From assembly GCA_030609245.1 (NCBI GenBank), contig JAUWCP010000002.1:1-34591 (forward strand): 34,591 nt of DNA. Direction: 5' to 3'. Shown piece after piece: positions 15,414 to 24,104 of this stretch (position 1 is the stretch's first letter; the number at the start of each line of letters is the position of its first letter). The position numbers and the translations under genes were made by a program. Source of the DNA: Hyphomicrobium sp. Lineage in GTDB: Bacteria; Pseudomonadota; Alphaproteobacteria; Rhizobiales; Hyphomicrobiaceae. The notes under the pieces are model-generated. The model did no database searches. It was not told the DNA's origin and was given only the letters and a program-made list of their open reading frames with translations.

Positions 15414-16025
15414 ATGGCTGACGAGACAGAAGGCGTTGACCGCCACAAAGCCAAGATGGCAAATCGTAAAGCCGTCCAGGACGCGGAGGTCGCGTCCAAG
15501 ACGATCGAAAAAGGCTTGCTGATCGTTCACACAGGCAAAGGCAAAGGCAAGTCGACTGCTGCGTTTGGACTTCTTCTGCGGGCGCTGGGTCGCGGCTTTC
15601 GCGCCGGCGTGGTGCAATTCGGAAAGGGCGCCTGGGAGACGGGCGAGCGCAAAGCAATCGAGCGGTTTCCCGATCAGGTCGTTTGGTACGCGCTTGGTGA
15701 AGGGTTCACGTGGGAAACACAGGATCGCGAACGCGACGTGGCGGCTGCCGAGCGCGCATGGGCGAAGACCAAGGAGTTGATGGCCGATCCCTCGATTCGC
15801 CTTCTGATCCTCGACGAGCTCAACATTGCACTGCGTTACGGTCACCTCGATCTGAATGAGGTCGTGGCAGGGCTTTCGGCACGGCGACCGGATCTGCACA
15901 TTGTCGTCACGGGACGTAACGCGAAGCCGGAACTCATTGAAGCCGCAGATCTCGTGACCGAGATGGGGCTTGTGAAGCATCACTTTTCGGCAGGCGTAAA
16001 GGCACAAGAGGGCATCGAGTTCTGA
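15414..16025 (+). CDS. cobO: Cob(I)yrinic acid a,c-diamide adenosyltransferase CobO
   Basis: 203 aa from ATG 15414; GAGG lies nine bases upstream, whereas the track start at 15399 has no visible ribosome site. CobO (BtuR/CobA family) adds the 5'-deoxyadenosyl group from ATP to the cobalt. The P-loop '[10 protein letters not shown]', '[13 protein letters not shown]', '[11 protein letters not shown]' and '[20 protein letters not shown]' are diagnostic. Its TGA overlaps the cobQ ATG by one base. It acts right after cobalt insertion by CobNST and before CobQ, encoded next. Confidence 0.95.
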   Translation: MADETEGVDRHKAKMANRKAVQDAEVASKTIEKGLLIVHTGKGKGKSTAAFGLLLRALGRGFRAGVVQFGKGAWETGERKAIERFPDQVVWYALGEGFTWETQDRERDVAAAERAWAKTKELMADPSIRLLILDELNIALRYGHLDLNEVVAGLSARRPDLHIVVTGRNAKPELIEAADLVTEMGLVKHHFSAGVKAQEGIEF

Positions 16026-17506
16026 TGCCGGCAAAAGCCATCATGTTTCAGGGCACGGGCTCTGACGTCGGCAAGTCGTTAGTCGTTGTTGGCCTCGCAC
16101 GCCACTTCAAGAACCAAGGTTTTCGCGTACGGCCCTTCAAACCGCAGAATATGTCGAACAACGCTGCCGTAACAGCAGAAGGAGGCGAGATCGGACGCGC
16201 GCAAGCGCTGCAGGCCCGCGCCGCCGGCGAGGCACCAAGCGTGCACATGAACCCTGTGCTTTTAAAGCCGCAAAGCGAGATCGGTGCGCAGGTCGTGGTG
16301 CAAGGCCGAGTACTCGGAAACGCGAAGGCAGACGAATACCAGTCCTTGAAACCGCAGCTCATGGATGCCGTGTTGGACAGCTTCGGCCGTGTGTGTGCCG
16401 AGACAGATATTGTGCTGATAGAGGGGGCGGGCTCGGCGTCAGAGGTCAATCTGCGGACGGGCGATATTGCCAATATGGGCTTTGCCCGCGCCGCCGACGT
16501 TCCCGTCGTGCTCATCGGCGACATCGACCGCGGCGGGGTCATTGCAAGCCTTGTTGGGACGCAGGCCGTACTACCTAAGGACGATGCGGAAATGATCCGG
16601 GCCTTCATCGTCAACAAGTTTCGCGGCGATCCTTCACTCTTTGATGATGGCATGGCGCATGTTTCCGAGCTGACCGGCTGGCGGGGCCTGGGGCTCGTTC
16701 CCTTCTTCGAAGGAGCCGATCGTCTGCCGGCTGAGGACGTTTTGGGCCTCGACAAGGGGCGCTACGCCCAACCAACGGCGAAAGTTCGCGTCGCCGTTCT
16801 GGCGTATCCGCGCATCTCGAATTTCGATGACTTCGATCCACTGCAGCTCGAGCCTGGCGTGGACCTCGTGTTTGTGAAGCCTGGCTCCCCAATTCCCGCC
16901 GACGTGGCGCTGGTTATCCTTCCCGGATCCAAAGCGACGATCGCCGATCTGGCAGCGCTTCGCTCGGCGGGTTGGGACATCGATTTGAAAGCTCATTTGC
17001 GTCGTGGCGGGCACGTTCTCGGCATATGCGGAGGTTATCAAATGCTCGGCCGGACGATCGCGGATCCTCACGGCATCGAAGGTGTGGCTGCAAGCACGAA
17101 GGGACTGGGATTTTTAGACATTGAAACGCAACTCTCGACGGAAAAGCTTCTGGTTGAGGTTTCCGGCGAGAACGCTGCTGCGGGCATACCTTTCAAGGGA
17201 TATGAAATGCACGTCGGCCGAAGCACGGGTCCCGATTGTCAGCGGCCTGTCCTCAATTTTGCCGACGGCCGCGTCGATGGCGCGGCGAGTGCGGACGGGC
17301 GTGTCATTGGTTGCCATGTGCATGGGCTGTTTTCTGACGACGGCCAGCGCAGCTATTGGATGAAGCGCATTGGCGCCGGCAGCGCCACCGTCGCATACGA
17401 GAACGAGATCGAGTCGACGCTTGATGCGCTTGGTCAGCACATGGGCCGGCACATCGATTGCGATAGTCTCTTAGCGATTGCGCGTGAGCCGCGGCTTAAA
17501 AGATAA
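16025..17506 (+). CDS. cobQ: Cobyric acid synthase CobQ
   Basis: 493 aa, typical length. CobQ amidates the b, d, e and g side chains of adenosylcobyrinic acid a,c-diamide using glutamine and ATP. 'GTGSDVGKS' (10-18) is the ATPase P-loop, '[12 protein letters not shown]' is a hallmark, and the glutamine amidotransferase domain has '[10 protein letters not shown]' with Cys335 and 'CHVHGLF' near 430-436. TGATG junction with cobO. The 3' end overlaps cbiB's 3' end by 11 bases in convergent orientation, leaving no room for a terminator between them. Confidence 0.96.
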   Translation: MPAKAIMFQGTGSDVGKSLVVVGLARHFKNQGFRVRPFKPQNMSNNAAVTAEGGEIGRAQALQARAAGEAPSVHMNPVLLKPQSEIGAQVVVQGRVLGNAKADEYQSLKPQLMDAVLDSFGRVCAETDIVLIEGAGSASEVNLRTGDIANMGFARAADVPVVLIGDIDRGGVIASLVGTQAVLPKDDAEMIRAFIVNKFRGDPSLFDDGMAHVSELTGWRGLGLVPFFEGADRLPAEDVLGLDKGRYAQPTAKVRVAVLAYPRISNFDDFDPLQLEPGVDLVFVKPGSPIPADVALVILPGSKATIADLAALRSAGWDIDLKAHLRRGGHVLGICGGYQMLGRTIADPHGIEGVAASTKGLGFLDIETQLSTEKLLVEVSGENAAAGIPFKGYEMHVGRSTGPDCQRPVLNFADGRVDGAASADGRVIGCHVHGLFSDDGQRSYWMKRIGAGSATVAYENEIESTLDALGQHMGRHIDCDSLLAIAREPRLKR

Positions 17507-18470
17507 GGATAGCTGCGGCAAGGAGCGCCACGACCGTGGTTTGTATAGTGCACGCTGTTCGATAGAGTTTGAGCGCTCGGCGGATGTCATCAGGGCCGGT
17601 GTCGGCGCGGCCGTTCCCCATCCAATGATCTTCCACCAATTTTCCATCATAGACGCGCGGGCCGGCGAGCCTCAGGCCGAGCGCACCTGCCATGGCCGCT
17701 TCGGGCCAACCAGCATTCGGCGAGCGATGACGGCGCGCATCGCGAAGGACGGCTTTTGCGGCGCCACGGCCCGTCGCAGTAGAGGACATGGACCCGGCGG
17801 CAACGAGCCACAGCGCCGAGAGCCGGGAGGCAGGAAGATTGACGAGGTCATCGAGCCGTGCGGCGGCCCACCCGAAAGCAAGATGGCGGCGGCTCCTATG
17901 GCCGATCATGCTGTCGGCGGTATTGATCGTCTTATAGAGCGCAGCACCGGGGAGCCCGGCAACGACCAACCAAAAGACCGGAGCGACGACGCCATCGGAT
18001 AGATTCTCGGCAAGGCCTTCGATCGCAGCTCGGCTGACGTCAGCCTTGTCCAACGACTTCGGGTCACGGCCGACGATCTTCGCCACCGCAATGCGTGCGC
18101 TCCCAAGGTCTCGATGTTCGAGGGCGTCAGCAACGGCGCCAACGTGTGCATAGAGGCTACGCTGGGCTATTAATGAGCTTGCCGCGAACGCCAGTAGAAG
18201 AAGGTCCAGGGGCGCTGGCAGAATGCGATGAGCCAGGAAGGTCAAGGCAATGCTTGCGAGCGCCGTTACCGCGAGGCACGCGGCGATCGTAGCGGCCCCG
18301 TTAATGCACCTGCGCCGGACTGAAAGCTCCTCATCGTTCCAAGCCTGATCACACCATGCTATCAGCCTGCCGATCCAACTCACCGGATGTCCGATGGCGC
18401 GATACAGCCAATGCGGATATCCAAACACGGATTCAAAGGCCAATGCGATTAATGCGAGTAAGGCGAACAT
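17496..18470 (-). CDS. cbiB: Adenosylcobinamide-phosphate synthase CbiB (CobD)
   Basis: 324 aa integral membrane protein. It joins cobyric acid to (R)-1-amino-2-propanol or its phosphate. The N-terminal '[21 protein letters not shown]' with 'SWIGRLI', and '[18 protein letters not shown]' and '[13 protein letters not shown]' in the middle, are strict CbiB signatures; four or more hydrophobic helices are visible. Called cobD in P. denitrificans naming. It is divergent from cobC with only 41 bases between the starts and may share regulation with that gene, whose product supplies the aminopropanol moiety. Confidence 0.95.
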   Translation of the reverse strand: MFALLALIALAFESVFGYPHWLYRAIGHPVSWIGRLIAWCDQAWNDEELSVRRRCINGAATIAACLAVTALASIALTFLAHRILPAPLDLLLLAFAASSLIAQRSLYAHVGAVADALEHRDLGSARIAVAKIVGRDPKSLDKADVSRAAIEGLAENLSDGVVAPVFWLVVAGLPGAALYKTINTADSMIGHRSRRHLAFGWAAARLDDLVNLPASRLSALWLVAAGSMSSTATGRGAAKAVLRDARRHRSPNAGWPEAAMAGALGLRLAGPRVYDGKLVEDHWMGNGRADTGPDDIRRALKLYRTACTIQTTVVALLAAAILIF

Positions 18471-18511
18471 GACCTCTCGATTCGGGCCGCGGCAGGAGGG
18501 ACGGTGCTAGC

Positions 18512-19534
18512 ATGGCTTTGACGCCACTGGAAACGGTCTTACACGGCGGAGACATCGACGCGGCGCGCCAGCAATTTCCTTCAGCGCCTGAGCCGTGGAT
18601 CGACCTGTCGACCGGGATCAATCCCCAAGCCTATCCCCTGCCGAAGCTACGCCCGGAAGATTGGTCGCGACTTCCGCTCAAATCGGACGAATGGTCCCTG
18701 CGCGAGATCGCAGCCCGTCACTATGGCGCTGCCGATCCTTCGATGATCGTTCCGGCGCCTGGGGCACAGTGCCTTATTCAGATCATTCCCCGCCTCGTTG
18801 ATCGGTCAAGCGTGGCGATCCTTGGGCCAACGTTCGGTGAGCATGTTGTTGCTTGGCGGCGTGAAGGGCATGAGACAACCGAGATTAACGACCTTTCGGA
18901 AGCGGGATCGGCGAACGTTATCGTATTGGTCAATCCCGACAACCCGACAGGCCGCACAGTATCTCGGGATACTCTTTGCGGCGTCGCCGGCGCGCTTGCG
19001 CGTCGCAACGGGCTCTTGGTGGTCGACGAAGCTTTTGCTGATGTCATGCCGGAGGGCACCAGCATCGTTCCCGATTTGCCGCCCTCAACCATCGTGCTGC
19101 GATCGTTCGGCAAAGCCTATGGTCTTGCCGGGGCGCGTCTTGGCTTTGCTGTGGCGGACAGAGGTATGGCTTCCAAGCTTGGCGATCGTCTCGGCCCGTG
19201 GGCCGTTTCGGGACCCGCATTGGCTATCGGCAAGGCCGCCCTGGCCGATAAGGATTGGCTTGCTCAATCGCGTGAGCGGCTAGAGAGAGATAGTCAGCGA
19301 CTGGATGCAATTCTGGTTGGAAAGGGTTGCAGCATCGTCGGAGGAACGCCGCTCTTTCGGATCGCGGCTCATCCCAATGCGCAACACATCGCAGAGACGT
19401 TGGGGCGTCACGGTATTCACGTCCGGAGATTTCCCCAACAACCAACATTGCTTCGTTTCGGTCTTCCTGGACCTGCCCAAGACTGGCGGCGACTGCTCGA
19501 AGCGCTCCGCGTCAGTTCAGCGAGCACTGAGTAA
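18512..19534 (+). CDS. cobC: PLP-dependent threonine-phosphate decarboxylase-like CobC (CobD in Salmonella naming)
   Basis: 340 aa, class I/II aminotransferase fold. It should make aminopropanol phosphate from threonine phosphate for the CbiB reaction. 'HGGDIDAA' and 'DLSTGINPQAYP' at the N-terminus are typical of this group rather than of histidinol-phosphate aminotransferases; 'NPDNPTG' (141-147), 'DEAFAD' (172-177) and 'SFGKAYGLAGARLG' with PLP-binding Lys201 are the core motifs. GGAGGG precedes the ATG. A threonine kinase (PduX or BluE type) is not seen in the window. It converges on cobS with a 21-base gap. Confidence 0.92.
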   Translation: MALTPLETVLHGGDIDAARQQFPSAPEPWIDLSTGINPQAYPLPKLRPEDWSRLPLKSDEWSLREIAARHYGAADPSMIVPAPGAQCLIQIIPRLVDRSSVAILGPTFGEHVVAWRREGHETTEINDLSEAGSANVIVLVNPDNPTGRTVSRDTLCGVAGALARRNGLLVVDEAFADVMPEGTSIVPDLPPSTIVLRSFGKAYGLAGARLGFAVADRGMASKLGDRLGPWAVSGPALAIGKAALADKDWLAQSRERLERDSQRLDAILVGKGCSIVGGTPLFRIAAHPNAQHIAETLGRHGIHVRRFPQQPTLLRFGLPGPAQDWRRLLEALRVSSASTE

Positions 19535-19555
19535 GAGTCATGCGACGATGGCAAT

Positions 19556-20287
19556 TCACGCAAATGCTGTGGCCGCTACGATAAGGAACAAGAGGGCCGT
19601 CTCCATTATCTCGATGCTGGCTCCGAGGCAGTCCCCGGTCAATCCGCCGAGCCGGTACTTCCAATAAGCGGCAATAACCACAACGATCACCAACGCGCCG
19701 ATGAGGATGGGGGCCAGCCATGCGCTGATCAATGTGAGCGCTATGCCGTATGCTGCAACACGGGCTCCGGTGATCTCCTGAGAGAAGCGCTCGCCCAGGC
19801 CGCGCGACAAAGGCGGGAGCATCATGCTCCACACGAGTGGCGCCCAACGTGCCCACACCGGCACAAGAATGAGTGCGAGCAGCGCTTGCGATTGTGGGAT
19901 TTGGGCGAGCAATACGAGTTTAGCTATCAACTGCAGCACAATCGCGATCACGCCGTTGGCACCAACGTGCGGATCGTGCGCGACCTCGACAAAGCGATTG
20001 GGCGAGCGATGGGCTGCGCCAAGCGCGTCCGCCACGTCCGCAAGCCCGTCGAGATGCAGGCCGCCTGTGATCCAGACCCAGATGAGGACGCCAAAAAGCG
20101 CGCCGATCCATGGTGAGGCGTAGCCGCCGGCCCAGACGGCAGCAGCGAGTCCAAGCCCTATAATTGCCCCGACGACGGGAAACCACACAGCCGAACGCGC
20201 GAGATCAGCGGGCTCGGAATTACTCACGCGCGGCGTCGGTAACCGGGTGAGAAATTGCAATGCATGAATGAAGCGCCGATGAGTCAT
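19556..20287 (-). CDS. cobS: Adenosylcobinamide-GDP ribazoletransferase CobS (CobV)
   Basis: 243 aa polytopic membrane protein with about six helices. It joins AdoCbi-GDP and alpha-ribazole (or its phosphate) to give cobalamin (phosphate) at the membrane. 'QFLTRLPTP' at the N-terminus and 'GGLHLDGLADVADALG', whose Asp residues bind the metal-nucleotide, are diagnostic. 'VAHDPHVGANGVIA' follows. The ATG overlaps the phosphatase stop (ATGA), making cobT-phosphatase-cobS one unit for lower-ligand attachment. This is not the chelatase CobS; the P. denitrificans name is cobV. Confidence 0.95.
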   Translation of the reverse strand: MTHRRFIHALQFLTRLPTPRVSNSEPADLARSAVWFPVVGAIIGLGLAAAVWAGGYASPWIGALFGVLIWVWITGGLHLDGLADVADALGAAHRSPNRFVEVAHDPHVGANGVIAIVLQLIAKLVLLAQIPQSQALLALILVPVWARWAPLVWSMMLPPLSRGLGERFSQEITGARVAAYGIALTLISAWLAPILIGALVIVVVIAAYWKYRLGGLTGDCLGASIEIMETALLFLIVAATAFA

Positions 20288-20883
20288 GCTTGGACGATCT
20301 CGACAATCTCACCCCAGAAGGATCCCTCTTCACCGGCTTCTACGCGCAGGGTGACACGAGCGCCATGGTCGATTCTCAGGGCCCACAGCGAATTGAATGG
20401 AAAGGCGCATGCCAAAGACAACGCCGCGCGTATTGGTCCTCCATGCGTGACCACAAGCGCGTTCTCGGCGCGGTCTTTTTCTAGGAGCCTGCCCAGCGCA
20501 CGGGCGATCCGTGCTTGAAGAGCCTGCCAGCTCTCGCCATCGGGCGGCCCAGGTGCTTCTGAACTTCGATAAAGCGCGGCTATTGCCTCCGCAATTGCAG
20601 GGTCGGCATTAAGCTCGCTGATCGGCCGCCCATCCCACTCTCCGAAGTCCAGCTCGGACCAATCCGGATCGATGGCCAAATCGAGATGCCGTTCCCGCGC
20701 TAATTTCTCTGCGGGCTCGCGCGCTCTGCGGAGAGGCGAGGACACGACAACGGACCAGTTGCGCCCTGAGGTCTGACGCTCGAACTGCTTCCAGCCGGCT
20801 GCCGACAAGGCGCCGTCGGTCCGTCCAAGCAGGAGGCCTGGCCGATCGGTTTCGCCGTGGCGTATGAGATTGATCAGCGGCAT
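20284..20883 (-). CDS. Histidine phosphatase family protein, probable alpha-ribazole phosphatase
   Basis: 199 aa from ATG 20883 (MPLINLIRHGETDRPG). The track start at 21165 is inside cobT and is rejected. 'LIRHGETD' has the catalytic His that is phosphorylated, and 'VVSSPLRRAREPAE', 'ELDFGEWDGR' and 'LVVTHGGPIRAAL' complete the phosphoglycerate-mutase-like fold. Position between cobT and cobS, overlapping cobS by four bases, points to removal of the 5'-phosphate from alpha-ribazole phosphate or cobalamin phosphate, as Salmonella CobC does. Sequence alone cannot exclude another phosphomonoester. Symbol left blank because cobC names a different enzyme in this naming system. Confidence 0.88.
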   Translation of the reverse strand: MPLINLIRHGETDRPGLLLGRTDGALSAAGWKQFERQTSGRNWSVVVSSPLRRAREPAEKLARERHLDLAIDPDWSELDFGEWDGRPISELNADPAIAEAIAALYRSSEAPGPPDGESWQALQARIARALGRLLEKDRAENALVVTHGGPIRAALSLACAFPFNSLWALRIDHGARVTLRVEAGEEGSFWGEIVEIVQA

Positions 20884-20893
20884 GGTTCGCGCC

Positions 20894-21985
20894 TCATGGT
20901 TCGCGCCCGTCGACACGGGCCTGATCAAACGTCGCCATTTGTGAATGCAGCGCACAGGCAAGTCGCAAAATCGGGAGCGCGAGTGTCGCGCCAGAGCCCT
21001 CGCCCAGGCGAAGCCCGAGATCAAGAATAGGATCCGCATCGAGCTTATCCAAAACGATGCGGTGACCTGGTTCGGCAGAGCGATGCGAAAAGAGAAGCCA
21101 GGGCCGGCATGATGAATTGATGCGAACGGCCACAAGCGCAGCCACAGACACAATAAAGCCGTCAATTAGAACAGGAATCCGCGCTTGGGACGATGCGATT
21201 ATTGCGCCGACCAGCGCGGCGATTTCCAAGCCACCAACGCAACGCAACACGTCGAGCGGCTCGGTCCCTGACCGTGTCAATTGATACTTGTCGAGCGCCG
21301 CAATGATTACTTTGCTCTTGTGGGCCACCCCCGACTTATCAAGGCCCGCTCCGGCACCAGCGAGATCGCTTGATTGCCGATCAAGCAGCGCCGCTGCAAT
21401 GGCTGCCGCCGATGTCGTGTTCCCGATCCCCATTTCTCCTAAGATGATAAGATCGGAACCGTTCTTGATTGCAAGCGTTGTCGCGCGCCGTCCGGCACTC
21501 AATGCAAATGCCATCTCCTCTTGCGTCATTGCGGGCTCGGATGAAAAATCGCGTGTACCACGGCGCGGTTTGTCGGTCACGACGCCGGGCACTTCGTTTG
21601 CGGCTAACGTGCCGGCATCGATTACATGTAATGGACAACCGAGCTCGCGTGCGAGGACGGAGATTGCGGCACCGCCGTTTGCAAAATTGTGCAGCATCTG
21701 CACTGTCACGGCAGCCGGAAAGGCTGATATGCCTTGTGCTGTGACACCATGATCGCCAGCAAACAGCAATATCGGCGCCGTTGTCGCGCTAGGCAATTCG
21801 GTTTTTTGAAGGGCTGCGAGCTGAATTGCCAAGCGTTCTAAAGCACCGAGTGATCCCGGCGGTTTTGTCAGCGATGTTTGCCGCGCCTCGGCCGCGGCAG
21901 CATGGCTGCGAGATGGAAGCTGACATGCATCCGTTATCCAATCCTCGATCACGTTGATGCCCTTCGTTCCTGCCGGCCAACTCAT
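20894..21985 (-). CDS. cobT: Nicotinate-nucleotide-dimethylbenzimidazole phosphoribosyltransferase CobT (CobU in P. denitrificans)
   Basis: 363 aa. It activates DMB with nicotinate mononucleotide to give alpha-ribazole phosphate. 'TKPPGSLGALERLA', 'FAGDHGVTAQGISAFP', 'NFANGGAAISVLAR' and 'LGEMGIGNTTSAAA' are classic CobT motifs; 'LRLGEGSGATLALP' near the C-terminus carries the catalytic Glu. It heads the unit cobT-phosphatase-cobS and uses the base made by BluB at the far end of the other operon. A perfect 8-bp inverted repeat lies just upstream in the cobT-cobF divergent gap. Not the chelatase CobT. Confidence 0.96.
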   Translation of the reverse strand: MSWPAGTKGINVIEDWITDACQLPSRSHAAAAEARQTSLTKPPGSLGALERLAIQLAALQKTELPSATTAPILLFAGDHGVTAQGISAFPAAVTVQMLHNFANGGAAISVLARELGCPLHVIDAGTLAANEVPGVVTDKPRRGTRDFSSEPAMTQEEMAFALSAGRRATTLAIKNGSDLIILGEMGIGNTTSAAAIAAALLDRQSSDLAGAGAGLDKSGVAHKSKVIIAALDKYQLTRSGTEPLDVLRCVGGLEIAALVGAIIASSQARIPVLIDGFIVSVAALVAVRINSSCRPWLLFSHRSAEPGHRIVLDKLDADPILDLGLRLGEGSGATLALPILRLACALHSQMATFDQARVDGREP

Positions 21986-22013
21986 ACTGGACTATTCTTG
22001 GGATTGACGACGG

Positions 22014-22043
22014 GGCGGACCAGTTTTCCCGCAACGGTCCGCC
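22014..22043. repeat. Inverted repeat in the cobT-cobF divergent gap
   Basis: GGCGGACC at 22014-22021 and its exact complement GGTCCGCC at 22036-22043, with a 14-base loop. It lies 28 bases before the cobT start and about 80 before cobF. There is no T-run on either side, so an operator or leader hairpin is more likely than a terminator. Confidence 0.6.
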
Positions 22044-22124
22044 GTGCTAGTTGACGTGTTGCCAATGGCGATCTCTTTCGCCCGATCGAACGGTTGGTAT
22101 GCTCTGGGAGAGAAGTTTGCAATC

Positions 22125-22880
22125 ATGAAGAAAGTCTTCGTTATCGGGATTGGTGCGGGCAACCCAGATTACATGACGATCCAAGCGATCAACGCGCTCA
22201 ATAGCGTCGATGTGTTCTTTGTCTTCGAGAAGGGCGAGGACAAGGATGACCTCGTTAGAATGCGCAAAGAGATCTGCGATCGCTTCATCAAAGACCGGAA
22301 GTACCGGTTTTTTACAGTTCGCAGCCCGGCACGCGACGCGACGACCCCCTCCTACAAGGCCGGCGTGCAATCGTGGCACCAGGAGAGGGCGGAGATTCTC
22401 AAGTCTTTCATCAAAGACGAGATGCGCGAGGGGGAGTGCGCGGCATTTCTAACCTGGGGTGATCCCACTTTGTACGACAGCACGCTTCGGATCTTGCAAA
22501 ACGTTCGTGGCGACGGTTCGCTGGAGTTTGACTGCGAGATAATTCCTGGCATCAGCAGCATTCAGGCATTGGCCGCGCGGCACAAAGTTGCGCTCAACAC
22601 GATCGGCGAGTCGATCCACATCACCACTGGGCGCAAGCTTGCCGAGGGGCTACCTGACTCCGATAGCGTTATTGTGATGCTTGATTCAGGGGAAGGTCTG
22701 AAAGCCGCGGAAAACGAAGACGTCGATATCTACTGGGGTGCCTACCTCGGCACGGAATACGAGATACTCGTCTCTGGCAAAATGAGCGAGGTTGCAGGCG
22801 ACATTCAGCGCATTCGCAAGCAAGCAAGGGCGGAGCGAGGTTGGATCATGGATACCTATCTGCTGAGGCGCAACTCATAG
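22125..22880 (+). CDS. cobF: Precorrin-6A synthase (deacetylating) CobF
   Basis: 251 aa from ATG 22125 (MKKVFVIGIGAGNPDYMTIQA), preceded by GGGAGAG. The track start at 22044 adds an unlikely 27 residues. CobF methylates C1 and releases the acetyl group, turning precorrin-5 into precorrin-6A; it exists only in the aerobic route. 'VIGIGAGNPDYMTIQAINAL', 'FVFEKGEDKDDLVRMR', 'TWGDPTLYDSTLRIL' and 'PGISSIQALAA' are CobF signatures. It stands alone, far from the other ring methylases, divergent from cobT. Confidence 0.95.
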   Translation: MKKVFVIGIGAGNPDYMTIQAINALNSVDVFFVFEKGEDKDDLVRMRKEICDRFIKDRKYRFFTVRSPARDATTPSYKAGVQSWHQERAEILKSFIKDEMREGECAAFLTWGDPTLYDSTLRILQNVRGDGSLEFDCEIIPGISSIQALAARHKVALNTIGESIHITTGRKLAEGLPDSDSVIVMLDSGEGLKAAENEDVDIYWGAYLGTEYEILVSGKMSEVAGDIQRIRKQARAERGWIMDTYLLRRNS

Positions 22881-22892
22881 GGTATCCAGGCC

Positions 22893-22967
22893 TAGAGCAA
22901 GATCGTTCTTGATGGAATCACTCGCCAGGCCCGGGAGGTCTCCAGCAAGAACGTGAATCTTGCTCTA
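22893..22967. repeat. Long palindrome, first half of a repeat-like element
   Basis: Left arm TAGAGCAAGATCGTTCTTG (22893-22911) pairs with CAAGAACG plus ATCTTGCTCTA (22946-22967), with a three-base bulge (TGA) in the right arm and a 34-base loop. The TAGAGC/GCTCTA ends resemble dispersed palindromic repeats common between genes in Rhizobiales; that likeness is from memory. Confidence 0.75.
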
Positions 22968-22978
22968 AATCAAAAGTG

Positions 22979-23044
22979 TAGAGACTGATTCATGTTTCAC
23001 TTGGACGCGGCGCAAGCGTTTCCAAGTGAAACGATCAGGCTCTA
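22979..23044. repeat. Long palindrome, second half of a repeat-like element
   Basis: Nested complementary blocks: TAGAG/CTCTA at the ends, CTGAT/ATCAG inside, and GTTTCACTTGG (22994-23004)/CCAAGTGAAAC (23022-23032) around a 17-base GC-rich loop. It starts 11 bases after the first palindrome and shares the TAGAG/CTCTA type of end. It may act as a bidirectional transcription stop after cobF. Confidence 0.75.
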
Positions 23045-23075
23045 GGCGATTTGGAAAGCTGCGTGACGGACGATC

Positions 23076-23102
23076 GGCGCGCTCAACCCGTTTGAGCGCG
23101 CC
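23076..23102. terminator. GC-rich hairpin, possible terminator
   Basis: GGCGCGCTCAA, loop CCCGT, then TTGAGCGCGCC: an 11-bp perfect stem. On the plus strand AAATAGTTTTC follows, a poor and delayed T-run, so intrinsic termination of cobF read-through is possible but not certain. A protein-binding palindrome is the alternative. Confidence 0.4.
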
Positions 23103-23194
23103 AAATAGTTTTCAAAAGCACAGCCTTGCGCTTTTGCCCATTCCCGGCCTGCTTTAGAATCATTGCTGGGAGAAGCGCACTTTAGGAGACGAGG

Positions 23195-24085
23195 ATGGCG
23201 AAGGTGGCGTGGATCGGGCTTGGCGTCATGGGCTACCCCATGGCCGGGCACGTCCTAAAGGCGGGCGGCCACGACGTCGTCGTCTGTAATCGAAGTCGAG
23301 CAAAGGCCGAAGCCTGGGTTGGCGAACATGGCGCAGGGCGTGTGGCTACGACGCCTGCTAAGGCGGCAGACGGTGCCGACATCGTATTGTGTTGCGTTGG
23401 CAACGACGACGACCTGCGCGAAGTAACGACCGGTAAGGATGGCGCCTTTCAATCACTCGCAGCCGGGGCCGTGTTTGTCGATCATACGACAGCGTCTGCC
23501 GAAGTGGCACGCGAACTCCATAAAACCGCACACGATCAGGGCTTCGCCTTCCTCGACGCGCCGGTCTCCGGTGGCCAATCTGGTGCCAAGAACGGAACCC
23601 TCACCGTCATGGTAGGCGGAGACGAGCCGCCTTTTGCGCGCGCCAAGCCAGTGATCTTGCATTATGCGCGCGCGGCCAACCTCGTCGGGCCTTCTGGTTC
23701 TGGACAGCTCACCAAGATGGTCAATCAAATTGCCATTGCTGGCCTGCTTCAGGGGCTCTCCGAAGCGATCAACTTCGCGCAACGATCCGGTCTCGACCTG
23801 GAACTTGTGATGGACACGATCTCGAAAGGCGCCGCCCAGTCCTGGCAGCTCGAAAATCAATGGAGGACCATGAACGAAGGCCGCTTTGACTTCGGTTTCG
23901 CCGTCGATTTAATGCGCAAAGATTTGGCGATATGCCTGGAGGAGGCACGCCGCAACGGGGCAGCACTTCCCGTTACCGCCCTCGTTGATGAATTCTACGC
24001 CGACGTGCAGAACATGGGCGGAAACCGTTGGGATACCTCAAGCTTGATCGCGCGGTTGAGCGCCCACGATCGAGGTCCAGACTAA
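23195..24085 (+). CDS. NAD(P)-dependent 3-hydroxyisobutyrate dehydrogenase family oxidoreductase
   Basis: 296 aa beta-hydroxyacid dehydrogenase. Rossmann motif '[13 protein letters not shown]' (8-20), 'NRSRAK' after the second strand (an Arg here often goes with NADP), substrate motif '[17 protein letters not shown]' (121-137) and catalytic Lys174 in '[11 protein letters not shown]'. The family includes 3-hydroxyisobutyrate, tartronate semialdehyde and glyoxylate/succinic semialdehyde reductases; the substrate cannot be told from the sequence. AGGAG precedes the ATG at good spacing and TAGAAT at 23155-23160 could be its -10 box. It is followed after 19 bases by the YjbQ gene, probably co-transcribed. 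Confidence 0.9.
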   Translation: MAKVAWIGLGVMGYPMAGHVLKAGGHDVVVCNRSRAKAEAWVGEHGAGRVATTPAKAADGADIVLCCVGNDDDLREVTTGKDGAFQSLAAGAVFVDHTTASAEVARELHKTAHDQGFAFLDAPVSGGQSGAKNGTLTVMVGGDEPPFARAKPVILHYARAANLVGPSGSGQLTKMVNQIAIAGLLQGLSEAINFAQRSGLDLELVMDTISKGAAQSWQLENQWRTMNEGRFDFGFAVDLMRKDLAICLEEARRNGAALPVTALVDEFYADVQNMGGNRWDTSSLIARLSAHDRGPD

Positions 24086-24104
24086 GAGGCATCACGAGGT
24101 CGCG

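Larger units (their letters stand above)
22881..23194. other. Gene-free 314-bp interval with palindromes
   Basis: No convincing coding frame is seen on either strand; the minus ORF at 23042-23251 runs into the next gene and looks like a shadow. The interval holds two adjacent long palindromes (22893-22967 and 22979-23044), a GC-rich hairpin (23076-23102), and the promoter region of the following dehydrogenase gene. Confidence 0.6.

Noticed and set aside
23042-23251. Minus-strand ORF of 69 aa before the dehydrogenase gene
   Set aside because: It begins inside the dehydrogenase gene, crosses the palindromic hairpin, has no ribosome site and shows no known motif.
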